A stretch of 64,000 nucleotides of DNA, taken from contig NZ_JAGTUT010000004.1 of assembly GCF_025685605.1 (NCBI RefSeq), positions 37,239 through 101,238 on the forward strand, read 5' to 3'. This document shows, piece by piece, positions 1 through 9,132 of the stretch. Position numbers and translations under genes: made by a program. The notes beneath the pieces are model-generated. The model had not been told where the DNA came from, searched no databases, and saw only the letters and a list, made by a program, of their open reading frames with translations. The stretch comes from Granulicella arctica. Its GTDB lineage: Bacteria > Acidobacteriota > Terriglobia > Terriglobales > Acidobacteriaceae. Each line of letters begins with the position of its first letter. Within the stretch, counting starts at the first letter, position 1.

Positions 1-106
1 CCTGCTGATTCAGAACTCCTATCCCGCCTTGAACTTGCAAAAACGCGCGACTTACGGAAGCGCCTGTCTATGTAAGATGAGACCATCGGTAGCTCGCGGA
101 GGATTG

Positions 107-814
107 ATGGAAATAAAGCAGACTGTGGCAGGAGTCTTATTTGTTTTCGTGTGCCTGAACGGGTGGACGCAGACTGCAAAGCGAGCGGCGGATGTAGAGG
201 AGACGCGCGTCAGGATGACCGCGTTACGTGATGCGTTTGTGCAGTCGGTAAACAATGCCGGATTTACCTGCCCCATTGCATCACCGCCAGTGTTGGTGGA
301 GGACGTACCTTCGTTTGGAAGCTACGATCCCGAGACGAACACCTTGCGAACCTCCGCGTGGAGCTTGCTAAAGCCAGAAGAGAGTCAGATGTTCTACCAC
401 TTCATGGGGCCGAATGCGACGGAGGCCAGCGCGAAGAAGGAGTTTGAGGATGGGGTGCATCACTGGGTGATCGTGCATGAGCTGGGACATTGGTTCCAAG
501 CGTGCCGTGGGATTACCGAGAAGACGGCCAGGCCGTACGCGATTGAGTTTGGCGCGGACCGAATTGCGGCAGCGTACTGGAACGAACACGATCCTGAAGT
601 TATTGCGCATCAGCGACCAGTGTTTGAGTCAATCCTGCACAATTTTCCGAACCCGGTACCCAAGAGCGCGAGCGTAGAGCCGTTCTTCAATGATCACTAT
701 CAGGAGCTTGGGCCAACGCCGGGGTACCTTTGGTTTCAGTCACGAATGTGTTTGACGGCGTTTGATGAGAAGCCAGCGCCGAGCTTCAAAAAGGTGCTAG
801 CAGAGACGAAATAG
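107..814 (+). CDS. Exported putative zinc metallopeptidase-like protein (HExxH)
   Basis: The protein has about 235 residues. The ATG at 107 is preferred because a GGAGG Shine-Dalgarno lies just upstream and the protein then opens with a signal-peptide-like segment (MEIKQTVAGVLFVFVCLNG, ending near WTQ). Near residue 125 it carries HELGHW, a fit to the HExxH zinc site of gluzincin/metzincin proteases, followed about 20 residues later by EFGADR, which could supply the third ligand. I do not recognise the family. An exported zinc hydrolase is an inference from the motif and the signal peptide. It stands alone, with a non-coding stretch of about 190 bp after it. Confidence 0.6.
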   Translation: MEIKQTVAGVLFVFVCLNGWTQTAKRAADVEETRVRMTALRDAFVQSVNNAGFTCPIASPPVLVEDVPSFGSYDPETNTLRTSAWSLLKPEESQMFYHFMGPNATEASAKKEFEDGVHHWVIVHELGHWFQACRGITEKTARPYAIEFGADRIAAAYWNEHDPEVIAHQRPVFESILHNFPNPVPKSASVEPFFNDHYQELGPTPGYLWFQSRMCLTAFDEKPAPSFKKVLAETK

Positions 815-1007
815 CTCTTCTGCGACTCGTTTGTTCGGTGCTCGCAAGAGACGCCGTTTTCGGCAACCACGGCTAGTACCGCTAAGTCGCACAGGCGGAA
901 GTTGACCGCTTCCAGCGTCGCTTGAGCTGGCTCGGCTCGCTGACTGACGTGAGCGGCGTTTAGCAGGACTAGTCTCATCAGGTGCTTACGTCGCGAGAAC
1001 CGATCCT

Positions 1008-1471
1008 TTAGGAAATCAGCTCACGAGTCTGTACGCGCGCCAGAATGAAGCGCCCGATCAGACCACCGACCGTCGATATCAATGCGGCGGAAAATACCAG
1101 GAACCAGAAGCCATGCCGCCACGATCCGCCTGTGGCCGAAGCAGCATGAAGCATGGTCACAAACGACAGAAGAGAGCCTACGGCGAACGTACGGTCGGAA
1201 AACAACTTCCATCTGCGGAGATCCATTCCTAGAGCATGCCACAGGTTAGTAACGACAAGTCGAATTGTGGGAAGTAGATTGACCCTCGCAGTGTCGATCT
1301 CTGCGTTACGGGACGGGACTGCCGGTGATCGACTTGGGAAGGAGCAAAAACGATCCCAGCGGCAAGGATTGCGAGGCCTGACCATTCTTGCCAGTGTTGC
1401 CGAGAGACCCCAAACAACATAAGTCCGATTCCAATGAGCATGCAGCCTAGCCAGCGCTTTCCTAACGGCAT
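1008..1471 (-). pseudogene. Small multi-TM membrane protein, apparently frameshifted
   Basis: Two overlapping minus-strand frames make sense only when joined. The first (start 1471, behind an AAGGGGGG ribosome site) encodes two hydrophobic segments including MLIGIGLMLFGV. The second continues with RLVVTNLWHALGMDLRRWK and two more hydrophobic segments, ending at 1008. The switch falls near 1310-1330. No family is recognised. A single-base indel in a gene for an approximately 150-residue, 4-TM protein is the simplest reading, but two separate small ORFs cannot be excluded. Confidence 0.4.
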
Positions 1472-1569
1472 AGAACCCCCCTTCAAAGATAGCCTGCCCT
1501 CAAACCCTCGACGCTGGTTGCGGTCGCTACGTGGCCGAAGACCGTCCGCATAGAGATTTACGGCCAGCC

Positions 1570-1690
1570 GTGGAAATGACCGGCCTCTGCAAGGCGTGGA
1601 ACGGAGAAACTGTCTCCACCCTTTACACAGGTCCGTTGGAAGACGCCGATGCTGCCGGCGTCTCCCACATTACGCACCGCTGCGGCGACG
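1570..1690. repeat. Dispersed structured repeat, copy A
   Basis: Shares its layout with 39294-39411 and 46811-46934: it opens TGGAAATG, then a first hairpin (arms GGAGA/TCTCC), CCACCCTT, a second hairpin (arms AGACGCC/GGCGTCT), CCCACATT and a closing GGCGACG. Stem sequences differ between copies but pairing is kept. No protein is credible here. It lies between the small membrane gene and the relaxase relic. Confidence 0.6.
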
Positions 1691-1719
1691 GGTGTATGTA
1701 TGTAATTACAGCAATACGC

Positions 1720-2302
1720 TTATAAGCTGAGACCGATACCGTAGCCACGCTGAATCTCTCGTTGCGGGGGCTTCTGACCCTGTTCCTGCTGGGGCGTCTT
1801 CGCCCTTTCGGCTGCCCTCTGTTGCTGAACTGCCGGGGCTGTCGTGTGAATGGAAACGTCCCGGGCGTTTGCAGGAATGCTCTTCAGGGTCCTGGCTTCT
1901 GCCGTGTCACCAGTTATGATGAACCGCTCAGCAAAAACGCGGCGGCCGCTTTCGACGGCATAGCCATGCTCGACGTGCCGGGCCTGCTTTGCCGATAACT
2001 CTATCTCTTTGCCGCTGTCCAGCCGGACCCTCAGACTGCCCTTGTCGTGGGTTTTAGTGACAGTTGCGAAGTCTCCAGCCCGGACGTTCAGCTCCTTGTC
2101 ATTCCGGGCAATGCGAATGCGTTCGCCCTGAACGATGGGCTGCAGCTCCGGTCGGTAGACCCTGGAATCGTTTGTCGCTGTCTTCAGCCGTGAGGGGCTG
2201 TAGGTCACAAGGTCATCCTGGCCGGTCCTGACGACGATGAGGTTACGGCGGGAATCCACCGCTTCAACGGTAGCCTCGGTCTTGGGAAGCAGGCCATGCT
2301 TC
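1720..2302 (-). pseudogene. MobF/TrwC-type relaxase-helicase, C-terminal relic
   Basis: The minus-strand reading contains VYRPELQPIVQGERIRIARN, then GDFATVTK, RVRLDSGKEIEL and HVEHGYAV. These match the spacing of the region before motif VI in MobF relaxase helicases (VYRE...GDRVQFT...ELGTI...HLDYGYAV). The relaxase and most of the helicase are missing. The open frame runs upstream only because it passes out of frame through the virB10 fragment; the join is near 2290-2305. It is a conjugation relic, not an expressed relaxase. Confidence 0.65.
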
Positions 2303-2512
2303 GGGCTTGCTCGGCAGGGTGCTTTTTGCAGGTTGGTTCTTGGCGTGACCGCTGGCGAGATTGCCGACATTGGCAATCCCGATGATGCCGACGACGACAC
2401 ACGCTCCAATGACGAGGGGCTTCGAAGTTTTGAGCGGTGCGGTGGCCTGCGGCTGGCCCGGAACGGTCGGGTTGTGGTCGGGCGTGGAAAGATCGTTATG
2501 CTCATCGGCCAT
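2264..2512 (-). pseudogene. virB10: VirB10/TrbI N-terminal fragment
   Basis: Starts MADEHNDLSTPDHNP, followed by a proline-rich stretch and one transmembrane helix (PLVIGACVVVGIIGIANVGN). This is the cytoplasmic tail and inner-membrane anchor of VirB10/TrbI proteins. It lacks the entire beta-barrel/OM domain (normally over 300 further residues) and stops after about 82 residues, the last of them read out of frame into relaxase DNA. It sits 2 bp after the virB9 fragment, as in an intact virB9-virB10 operon. Gene assignment rests on the anchor plus synteny. Confidence 0.6.
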
Positions 2513-2514
2513 GG

Positions 2515-3022
2515 CTAGTTCACCCCCTGCCGCTTGAAATCAACCCGCTGCTTGCCAATGGTGAGGTAGCCCTGCAGCATGGTCTTGTCCACGGTGTAGA
2601 GGCCGTCGTTGTAGCTCCAGTTGATGAGGCTTCCCTTCCCGTCTTTCAGTTCGTAGAGGACCGGTGTTTCCTGGAACTTGCCCCGCAGATAGGTGAACTT
2701 GTCATCGCGCCAGACTTCCTGAAGTCCCAACCCGTCGGCCTTCTTGCGGTCCCATGCGTAATCAAAGTGGAGCTGGCCGGGATACTGGCTGCGATAGCTC
2801 TCGGCCTTCGCCTCTGCCTGCTTCCGCTCCGTCGCCTCCTTTGCCTCCGCCTCGGCTGCCTCGCGCTTCGCTTTGTCCAGCTCGGCGGCAGGCACGAACA
2901 CGGGTAGGGTCACCAGCTTTTCCTTCCCGGCCTGATCGCCCGGCGAGATGAATACCTTGGAGTCGTAGTGAGGATCTGCGTCAGCAGAGACCTCGCGGAG
3001 CTGCAGCGTGTACTCATTTCCG
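2515..3022 (-). pseudogene. virB9: VirB9/TrbG C-terminal half, separated from its N-terminal half
   Basis: Read from about 3022 leftward, the frame gives NEYTLQLREVSADADPHYDS, a lysine/glutamate-rich linker, then FTYLRGKFQETPVLYELKDG and LINWSYNDGLYTVDKTMLQG, the beta-sandwich C-terminal domain of VirB9, which contacts VirB7/VirB10. It has no start. The matching N-terminal half lies in opposite orientation at 5021-5350. The two would join at VSDHG/NEYTLQL, so the gene was broken by an inversion. Confidence 0.75.
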
Positions 3023-5021
3023 CCGCATCGACCTGTATTGGTGTTTGACTGTTGAACCTCCGAAGACGGCGGCGCTCAAAAAGAAGCCGCATGAGAACGC
3101 CGGGGAGAACGCTCGGATGCTACGCAACCTGGAAAAGGCTGCAACCATCCTTGAGGAGCATCTGCGCACGGTGCTGGGCATTCGGCTTTTACCCAAAGCC
3201 GAGGCGTTCGCGTTCTTTTCCTACCTTTACAACCTGGAGCCATGGGCTGACTCTGACCGGCTGGGCAGCAACACCGGGGTGGATCGGCAGATCGTCAAGA
3301 GCCCGGTGAGCTGGCATAACGACCACTTGCAGGTAGGAAAGCGCTACGTGCAGATGTTCTCCCTCATGAACACGCCGGACACGTCCCGGCCCTGCCAGTT
3401 CTCCGGCCTCATGACACTCGACTGCGACAGCGTGCTTTGCACGAGCTGGCGGCCAAAGTCTGGAGCGGCGGCGCGGAAGGAGATTGAGAACCAGGAGAAG
3501 TTCATTAGCTTCTTCAAGGTCGGCATTCTGAATCGCGTGATGAGCGGCAAGGACACCGCTTCACTTGAAACCGGAGCCGGGGCCAAGGCCGCGCAAACAA
3601 ATGTGGAGGAGCTGAGCGAGGTTATCAATTCGCTCGACAGAACGGCGCAGGGTGAATACACCATGCGTCTGCTGCTGGCAGCGAGGAGCAAGGCCGAGCT
3701 GCACGATGCGATTCCCGCCGTCCATTGCGTCTTTGTCGAAGCCCGGTGCCAGGTCATGGAGGAGACTTTAGGGAATCTGTCGTCGTTCTACACCATGTTT
3801 CCCGGCAACCAGCGCTTCAACGTCTTTCCGCTCTGGCTGGGGGAAGATCATCACGCCAGGATGTCCCTCGCGTTCGCGCCGCACATCGGCCACCCGGTCT
3901 CCGAAGACCTCGATTCCGAGTACCTGAATGTCTTCGAGACCCGCACCCGGACGCCCTTCTTCCAAGACGTGTATGTGAACGGTGTGCGCGTCATGCTGAT
4001 TCTGGGGCCAACCGGATCGGGCAAGTCGATACACGGCAATAACCTGATTGCTTTCGAGCAGAAGTACGGCGGCTTTACCTACATCTTCGATATCGGCAAC
4101 AGCTATGAATCTGTGGTCGAGCTGTACGGAGGCCGAATCGACAAGGTTGGGAAGGACGGTCCGCGCGTTAATCCATTCGCGCTGGAACCGAATGAGGACA
4201 ACCTGCAATTCCTGCATTCGTTCGTGAAGCTTCTGCTCACCAACGGCGGTGCTGTGCTAACGCCGGAAGACGAGGATACGGTGTTCGGTGCGGTCAAAGG
4301 CGTGTATCACCTGGACCGGCACCTGCGCAGGCTGTCCGCGATCCTGTTGCCGAAGCACTTGCAGCGCTACCTCTCCAAGTGGATTGGTAGCGGACTTTAC
4401 AACGCGGTGTTTGACAACGTGGAAGACAGCCTATCGCTGGGACGCCTGCAATGCTTCGACTTCCAGGGCATCACCGGCCAACACGCGGACCTTGTAGAGC
4501 CGTTGATGGTCTGGCTGCTGCGCCGGATCAATGAGGTCCTGTACGACCCCAAGAACCTCGGCGTTCCCAAGCACATCATGATTGAAGAATTGTTCTCGGC
4601 CATGAAGAACTCGCAGCTTCTCGACGCTGCTCTCGCTTCCATCAAGACCGTCCGCAAGAACCTGGGCGGTGTCACACTCATCGGTCAGAGTGCGAACGAC
4701 CTGGGCGCGAATGCGGACAGCATCGTGAACTCCTGCACGTCGTTCCTGTTTCTGCCCGATGCCACCTTCAACCGGAAGTTCTACGGCGAGCTATTCAAAC
4801 TCACGACCCAGCAGCTCGATCTATTCGAGTCGCTGCGGGAGAGGGAAGCGCTGTACGTGCGCCGCGACGGGCTCACCAAGGTGGTGACCCTGAATCTTGA
4901 CAACCGCAGCTACGCCAAGTTTTCGACCCGCCCGAAGGACCGCGTTCGCCGGTCGAAGCTGGTCGAGAAGTATGGCCTCACCGAAGGCATCGAGCGCTTC
5001 GCGAATGGAGAACAGGCGTAA
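3021..5021 (+). pseudogene. virB4: VirB4-family conjugation ATPase, 5'-truncated
   Basis: Homology begins at RRIDLYWCLTVEPPKT (from about 3021) and runs 658 residues from the TTG at 3045. VirB4 proteins usually have about 800, so roughly the first 165 residues are gone. Walker A GPTGSGKS is near residue 320 and the Walker-B-like MIEELF near 511. VirB4 energises pilus assembly in type IV secretion. The ATPase domain is intact, but the N-terminal domain that binds VirB3 and the pilus is cut exactly at the rearrangement junction. A truncated product could be made, but function in conjugation is unlikely. Confidence 0.8.
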
Positions 5022-5350
5022 TGAAGACTTCCAAGAACATCCTGACCGCGCTCCTGCTCACCGGTTCCGCTGCGGTTCCGGCCCTGAGTCAGACCGTCAC
5101 GACCAAGCCTCGCATCCAGGCCAATGCGCCCCGGAGCATCGTCATTGCAGAGACCGAGGCGCCCCCCGTCATCCGCACCGGCTTACTTCAATCCACCCTG
5201 ATTTTGTTGCCAGCCGAAGAGAAGGTTGCGACGGTGTTCGGAGGCGATACGTCGAGCTGGGTATTCGACGGCGGGCACGTCGCTAGCCGGTTCATCTCCA
5301 TCAAGCCCAAGGTGGCGAACAGCACAACCGACGTGCATATCGTATCGGAC
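5021..5350 (+). pseudogene. virB9: VirB9/TrbG N-terminal half
   Basis: Overlaps the virB4 stop (ATGA) and begins with a signal peptide (MKTSKNILTALLLTGSAAVP...). It then reads LILLPAEEKVATVFGGDTSS and ISIKPKVANSTTDVHIVSDHG, the VirB9 N-terminal domain. Homology stops at about 5350. The frame then runs antisense through virB3 and virB2 DNA to 5695, giving a meaningless tail. The missing half is at 2515-3022 on the other strand. Confidence 0.75.
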
Positions 5351-5352
5351 CA

Positions 5353-5508
5353 CGGCAAGCTGATGACGGCAAGCATGCGGAAGCCAACGAGGAAAACCGA
5401 GACCGAGACGAACACGATAGCCATCCATGCCGACAGCTCCAATCCGAGCTTGGTTCTGGAACGGTTCATCGCCTGGTTAATGGGTAACGCTTCGCCTCGT
5501 TTGGTCAT
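5353..5508 (-). pseudogene. virB3: VirB3-like protein, N-terminal fragment
   Basis: Minus-strand start at 5508, 13 bp after virB2. The first 50 residues (including MNRSRTKLGLELSAWMAIVF and VFLVGFRMLAVIS) have the VirB3 hallmark of a short polar N-terminus followed by a hydrophobic hairpin. After AVIS the sequence is antisense to the inverted virB9 fragment. Order virB2-virB3 is canonical. About half the normal ~90-100 residues are missing. Confidence 0.6.
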
Positions 5509-5520
5509 GGTCTGGGTTCC

Positions 5521-5892
5521 TTACTGGTTGACCGACTGGCCGGTGAGAGACGAAATCCAGCCCGCACCCCAGCCGAGTACGCCAGCGCCGAACAGAGCAC
5601 CGAACAGGCCGGGGATTGCATCCTGGAAACGGCCACCCATGAGGCGTATACCGGCGAAGATAAGGGACCCGAAACAGATGACAGCGCCTGCGTAGACTGC
5701 GAACGTCTGGAAGGACTGCATCAGGGTCTTCGCGGCGCTGAAGTCCATCGTTCCTTGCGCATGGGCTACGCCGGATACACCTAGGGCGAACACGATGGGA
5801 GCGGTGCTGCGAGCGAACAGCACGGCCTTTTGCTTGGCCTGCTGACGGGTGATAGTGAGGTTGCGAAGGCGGTTAAAGCGGGACTGACTCAA
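5521..5892 (-). CDS. virB2: VirB2/TrbC-type pilin
   Basis: A 123-residue protein with a long signal sequence ending AHA-QG, then two hydrophobic helices (FAVYAGAVICFGSLIFAGIR and IPGLFGALFGAGVLGWGAGW), the size and topology of VirB2/TrbC major pilins. It is the only complete T4SS gene here and the first gene of the former operon. Its downstream partners are broken, so a working pilus is not expected. Any promoter should lie in the 430-bp gap to the divergent XRE gene. Confidence 0.75.
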   Translation of the reverse strand: MSQSRFNRLRNLTITRQQAKQKAVLFARSTAPIVFALGVSGVAHAQGTMDFSAAKTLMQSFQTFAVYAGAVICFGSLIFAGIRLMGGRFQDAIPGLFGALFGAGVLGWGAGWISSLTGQSVNQ

Positions 5893-6040
5893 GGCGGTCT
5901 CCTAACAGGTAATTGGGTGGAGGTTCGTTTAGGCATGGAGCCGCGCACACGTTTTCGCGCGGGATTGCAGCCCTTTTGTTTATCGTTTTTGGGAACCAGC
6001 GCCACTGTTCGTGCGCCGAACGTCATGGTGTGTAATGTTT

Positions 6041-6060
6041 GTAACGAATAAGTTCGTAAC
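6041..6060. promoter_or_regulatory. Near-perfect palindrome, possible XRE operator
   Basis: GTAACGAA-TAAG-TTCGTAAC has one mismatch between 8-bp arms. It lies in the 428-bp gap between divergent virB2 and the XRE regulator at 6321. Size and symmetry suit a small helix-turn-helix dimer. Binding by the neighbour is inferred from position only. The rest of the gap (5893-6320) shows no gene. Confidence 0.4.
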
Positions 6061-6320
6061 ATGTCAAGTGGATTTTTTATGTTGCAATCAATTCAACGAG
6101 CGAGGTACTATTCGCGTCAAGGAGACTGCCAACACACCTTATCCGTGCCAGTTAGGTACACGGGTCGCCACGTCGAAAAGATTACCTATTCCTTTCACGG
6201 AACGAAACAACTGCTATATATGAGTTGTGCCAAAATCCGTGTAGCGGAGTCGTGCGTAATTTTCTGGACGGGTTGGGCCGGTATCGACCACAGATCTAAG
6301 GAAAGTGAAGGCCGCCGCTA

Positions 6321-6800
6321 GTGCTAGAAGATGAAGAGTTCAGAGCGTTTTTGAAAGCGTTGGGCGCTCGTATCAGGACAATCCGCAAAGGCAAGAATTT
6401 TGACATGCGGCACATCATGATTACGTCCGGCTACTACGACGCGCAGTGGCGAAAGTATGAGGCGGGCGGCAGCCTGAATCTGCAATCGTTGCTGAAGATA
6501 GCTCTAACGCTTGAGGTTCCGTTGAATGAACTTTTCGACGGCCTGGGCCAATGGCCAGCACTCAACGTTGAAGAGATTGAGAAGCGCCGTGCTGCGAGAC
6601 TAAATCTGCTGACGCCTGATGCAGAGCAGATGCAAATACTCGAAGCTAAGCAGATTCCCCCCGAAGAGCCCGCTACTAAAACGAGGGCATACCGGTCTGT
6701 AGTCAAAGGTTCTAGCGTCCTTCGAAAGACGCCTCCGAGCGCAAAGACACGATCCGCGCCTGCCAGCAATCTACTGCCGCAGCGTAAACCCGCGAAGTAA
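6321..6800 (+). CDS. XRE-like helix-turn-helix regulator with basic tail
   Basis: A 159-residue protein with a GTG start. Residues 8-75 (FLKALGARIRTIRKGKNFDM...LNLQSLLKIALTLEVPLNEL) follow the five-helix Cro/XRE fold, although the recognition helix region GYYDAQWRKYEAG is unusual. The tail from residue 110 is rich in Lys, Arg, Pro and Ser and probably disordered. It stands divergent from the virB2 remnant and next to the origin, so it may once have controlled transfer genes or copy number. A palindrome 260 bp upstream is a candidate site. Confidence 0.6.
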   Translation: MLEDEEFRAFLKALGARIRTIRKGKNFDMRHIMITSGYYDAQWRKYEAGGSLNLQSLLKIALTLEVPLNELFDGLGQWPALNVEEIEKRRAARLNLLTPDAEQMQILEAKQIPPEEPATKTRAYRSVVKGSSVLRKTPPSAKTRSAPASNLLPQRKPAK

Positions 6801-7464
6801 ATTCTTGCGCTCCAAGGCAGAACCGTTTTGCAGCCTTCAGGCGACGTCCGGGACGGCTTCGCCTAACCCAAGTAGCCTATAGTCGCGGCAAAGCCATGAG
6901 CGAGATGGCAGCGATCTTCTTTGGAATTCCCATTCTCCATTGTGTCGGACACAAGAGTCTTGTACAGCACTCGATGCTGTGGCCAAGGACGCCCTATTTG
7001 CGGCAATTCGGGTCTCCCGAACGAGGCTAGCTGACTCCACAGCACGTCTGGCGTTCGGAACGCCAAGACATGTGCATCTGCGATCTGGATATAACCTTGT
7101 GTCATCGTTGTTCGCGCGGTGCGATGTTGGCGGAATTCCGCGAAAGCGGACCTTCCGCGTACGCTGGCTTTTTTGTGTCTGGTTCGGTCGCGCTACCTGT
7201 CGCGAAAACTTGCTCCTGACTGCTGCTCCAGCTGGACGTCCGCATGTTCCTGGATCGCTGGAGAGCAACTATCCTCATCTTGGCTGCACGACCGGCTCTA
7301 CGGGCATGAGAGGTGCCTTTGCTGGCCTCCCAGGAATAGTAACGAGCCGCTTTATCGTCTTCCCCGAAGCATCTATTTAAAATTTCCACCGTCGGTCGAA
7401 GACCTACTCATGTTTTTCTCTAGAGTCTCTAGGACTCTTGTTTCTCTTGCTTCCTTATATAGGC
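6801..7464. other. Non-coding stretch before the iteron array
   Basis: Several overlapping frames are open here, but none has a family signature or a convincing ribosome site. One inverted copy of the origin iteron (GACCTTCCGCGTAC) lies at 7149-7162, about 300 bp outside the main array. Otherwise I see nothing. Confidence 0.5.
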
Positions 7465-8081
7465 GTACGCGGAGGGTCCTGTGTATATACGCGGAAGGTC
7501 TAGATCTAGTACGCGGAAGGTCAGCGGTCTGTACGCGGAAAGGCCACATTTCCGTACGCGGAAGGGCCTAGCAAATCTTCGGTTTTCACAGGTTTTTTGT
7601 GGATAAACTTAGGGTGTTCAGAACGGGATCGTACGCGGAAGGTCCGAAAGTGGCACCGGCGTTGCTCAGATCTCCTTCCCGGCCACCTCGGATTGTTCTT
7701 TTAGCTCTTCCCAACGTACGCGGAAGGTCCGCAAGTTCGCTCGGTGGGTCTTCATCTGTACGCGGAAGGTCCGTTTTTTCCGCCGTCATCAGAGACTTGT
7801 GGCGTACGCGGAGGGTCTGCTATCTGTACGCGGAAGGTCCACATCTGTACCTGAAGGTCTCCAAATGTGCAAGAGTTAGGCTCCGATTAGAACAAGGAGC
7901 AGTTCGATGCGGTGATTCGCACCCCCGCGGAAGGTTTCACGATGCGCGATACGCGCTGCGGACTCGATAGCAGTATTACGGGGCCATCATTCTTGGTGTT
8001 TATGGAGCGCTCCGCGGGACACGGCCAAACACAAAACAAGCATTTTCACCCATTTACGAGCGAAGGTGTACGCAGAAGGTC
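7465..8081. repeat. Plasmid origin: iteron array (oriV)
   Basis: The motif GTACGCGGAAGGTC occurs in the same orientation at 7465, 7487, 7509, 7531, 7554, 7631, 7716, 7758, 7804, 7826 and 8068 with 0-3 substitutions, plus a weak copy at 7847. Spacing is 22, 22, 22 and 23 bp in the first cluster and 22 bp at 7804-7826, about two helical turns, so Rep would bind one DNA face. Some copies read GGAGGGTC, GGAAAGGCC or GGAAGGGCC. The array adjoins the repA 3' end, with a DnaA box inside. Confidence 0.85.
7598..7606 (-). promoter_or_regulatory. DnaA box within oriV
   Basis: TGTGGATAA on the plus strand is a perfect TTATCCACA DnaA box on the minus strand. It sits in the gap between the first five phased iterons and the sixth. 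A host DnaA site inside a Rep iteron array is typical of theta plasmid origins. Confidence 0.75.
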
Positions 8082-8089
8082 CACGTTGC

Positions 8090-9106
8090 CTAGTTGAAGG
8101 CGCTCAGCCTTCGGACCCTCTTCTTTGCAGGATCATCGGGTAATAGCGGTTGTACAGCCCTGTCGACCCAAACGCCCTCAGTGACCACATCGATTCGAAT
8201 CTCGGGCCACACGATGCGCAACTGCTGAACTGCTTTCTTGACAGTTTGTTTGAAACGACGCGGATTGCTGTCATCCTGGGGAAACTGCTCTCGGAGGCCA
8301 GCCCAAGGAATCACCGTCTCACTCTGGGCACAGTAGCAGCGATACACAAAGAACGTCAGTAGATCCTGTAATTGTGGACCTCCTTTTTGACCTTGTAGTT
8401 GAAGCCAGAGCCTCTTTGGGATTGCAACGTGATGTTTTTTTATGTCTTGGAAAAAGCGTTCTTCGAGCTGTATTCCGAATGGATTCTCGATACCTGGAAG
8501 GTGTTTTTGGCCTGCGCTCTCAGCCTCAAGCTGCAGGGTCAAATTGCTTGGTAAATTCGACGAAGCTATCATCGGCAGCATGACCGTTTGGGTGCTGCCG
8601 GAGGATCGTCTCTCGATGCCTATGACCAACCCAGTAAGCCTCGCAAGTCTCGCAGCCAACTCTTTCACCCGATCGCCGTTTCTGCTCTTCCCGGTCTCCC
8701 GCAGGTAGTCGCTGGCGCTCTTGATCGTCACAAAAGCCGTATCGGAATTAATCGCTTTATCGAACAACCAGGCCATCAAGTGGCGGTCGTTACCGAACGC
8801 CATATCAATACCGTTAATTCCCGCTGTGAAGGTTACCCTCAGCGTAGAACCGTCGCTTAAACGAGCAGAACGCACCACTTGGCGTTCTGCGGTTGGACGG
8901 TAAGGAAGTGTGCAGAGAATTAGGGCTTGTGCCATCTTGATGACCTCGTCTCCCAAAGCCCCTGTGTCGCGGTCGTCGCGAAGACCGACGACGCGGTCTA
9001 CACTCCGCGCAAGTGCCGCCTCTCGTTCTTTAGCGTAGTTCCGCGGTTTTTTTGCAGGAATGAGATCACTCACACGGATTATCTTTCTTGAGGCGAATCG
9101 CCACAC
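8090..9106 (-). CDS. repA: Plasmid replication initiator, RepA (PF04796-like)
   Basis: A 338-residue protein. The centre (LRVTFTAGINGIDMAFGNDR, then a DYLRETGKS-containing stretch leading to RVKELAARLARLTGLVIGI) follows the 'plasmid encoded RepA' pattern of paired winged-helix domains. The C-terminus is basic. It probably binds the adjacent iterons and recruits DnaA and helicase. The GTG at 9106 is listed; a GTG 36 bp inside (VSDLIP) is also possible. It is the last gene of a minus-strand parA-parB-repA operon, 26 bp after the small partition gene. Confidence 0.75.
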   Translation of the reverse strand: MWRFASRKIIRVSDLIPAKKPRNYAKEREAALARSVDRVVGLRDDRDTGALGDEVIKMAQALILCTLPYRPTAERQVVRSARLSDGSTLRVTFTAGINGIDMAFGNDRHLMAWLFDKAINSDTAFVTIKSASDYLRETGKSRNGDRVKELAARLARLTGLVIGIERRSSGSTQTVMLPMIASSNLPSNLTLQLEAESAGQKHLPGIENPFGIQLEERFFQDIKKHHVAIPKRLWLQLQGQKGGPQLQDLLTFFVYRCYCAQSETVIPWAGLREQFPQDDSNPRRFKQTVKKAVQQLRIVWPEIRIDVVTEGVWVDRAVQPLLPDDPAKKRVRRLSAFN

Positions 9107-9132
9107 TTATAGTTGTGCGAGTTGTACTGAAG

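Noticed and set aside
2437..2907. Plus-strand 156-residue open frame rich in Leu
   Set aside because: Antisense to the virB10 and virB9 fragments; its composition reflects the opposite strand.
7465..7860. Iteron array considered as a CRISPR array
   Set aside because: Repeats are 14 bp with 8-bp gaps, spacing is irregular after the first cluster, no cas genes, and Rep plus a DnaA box are adjacent.
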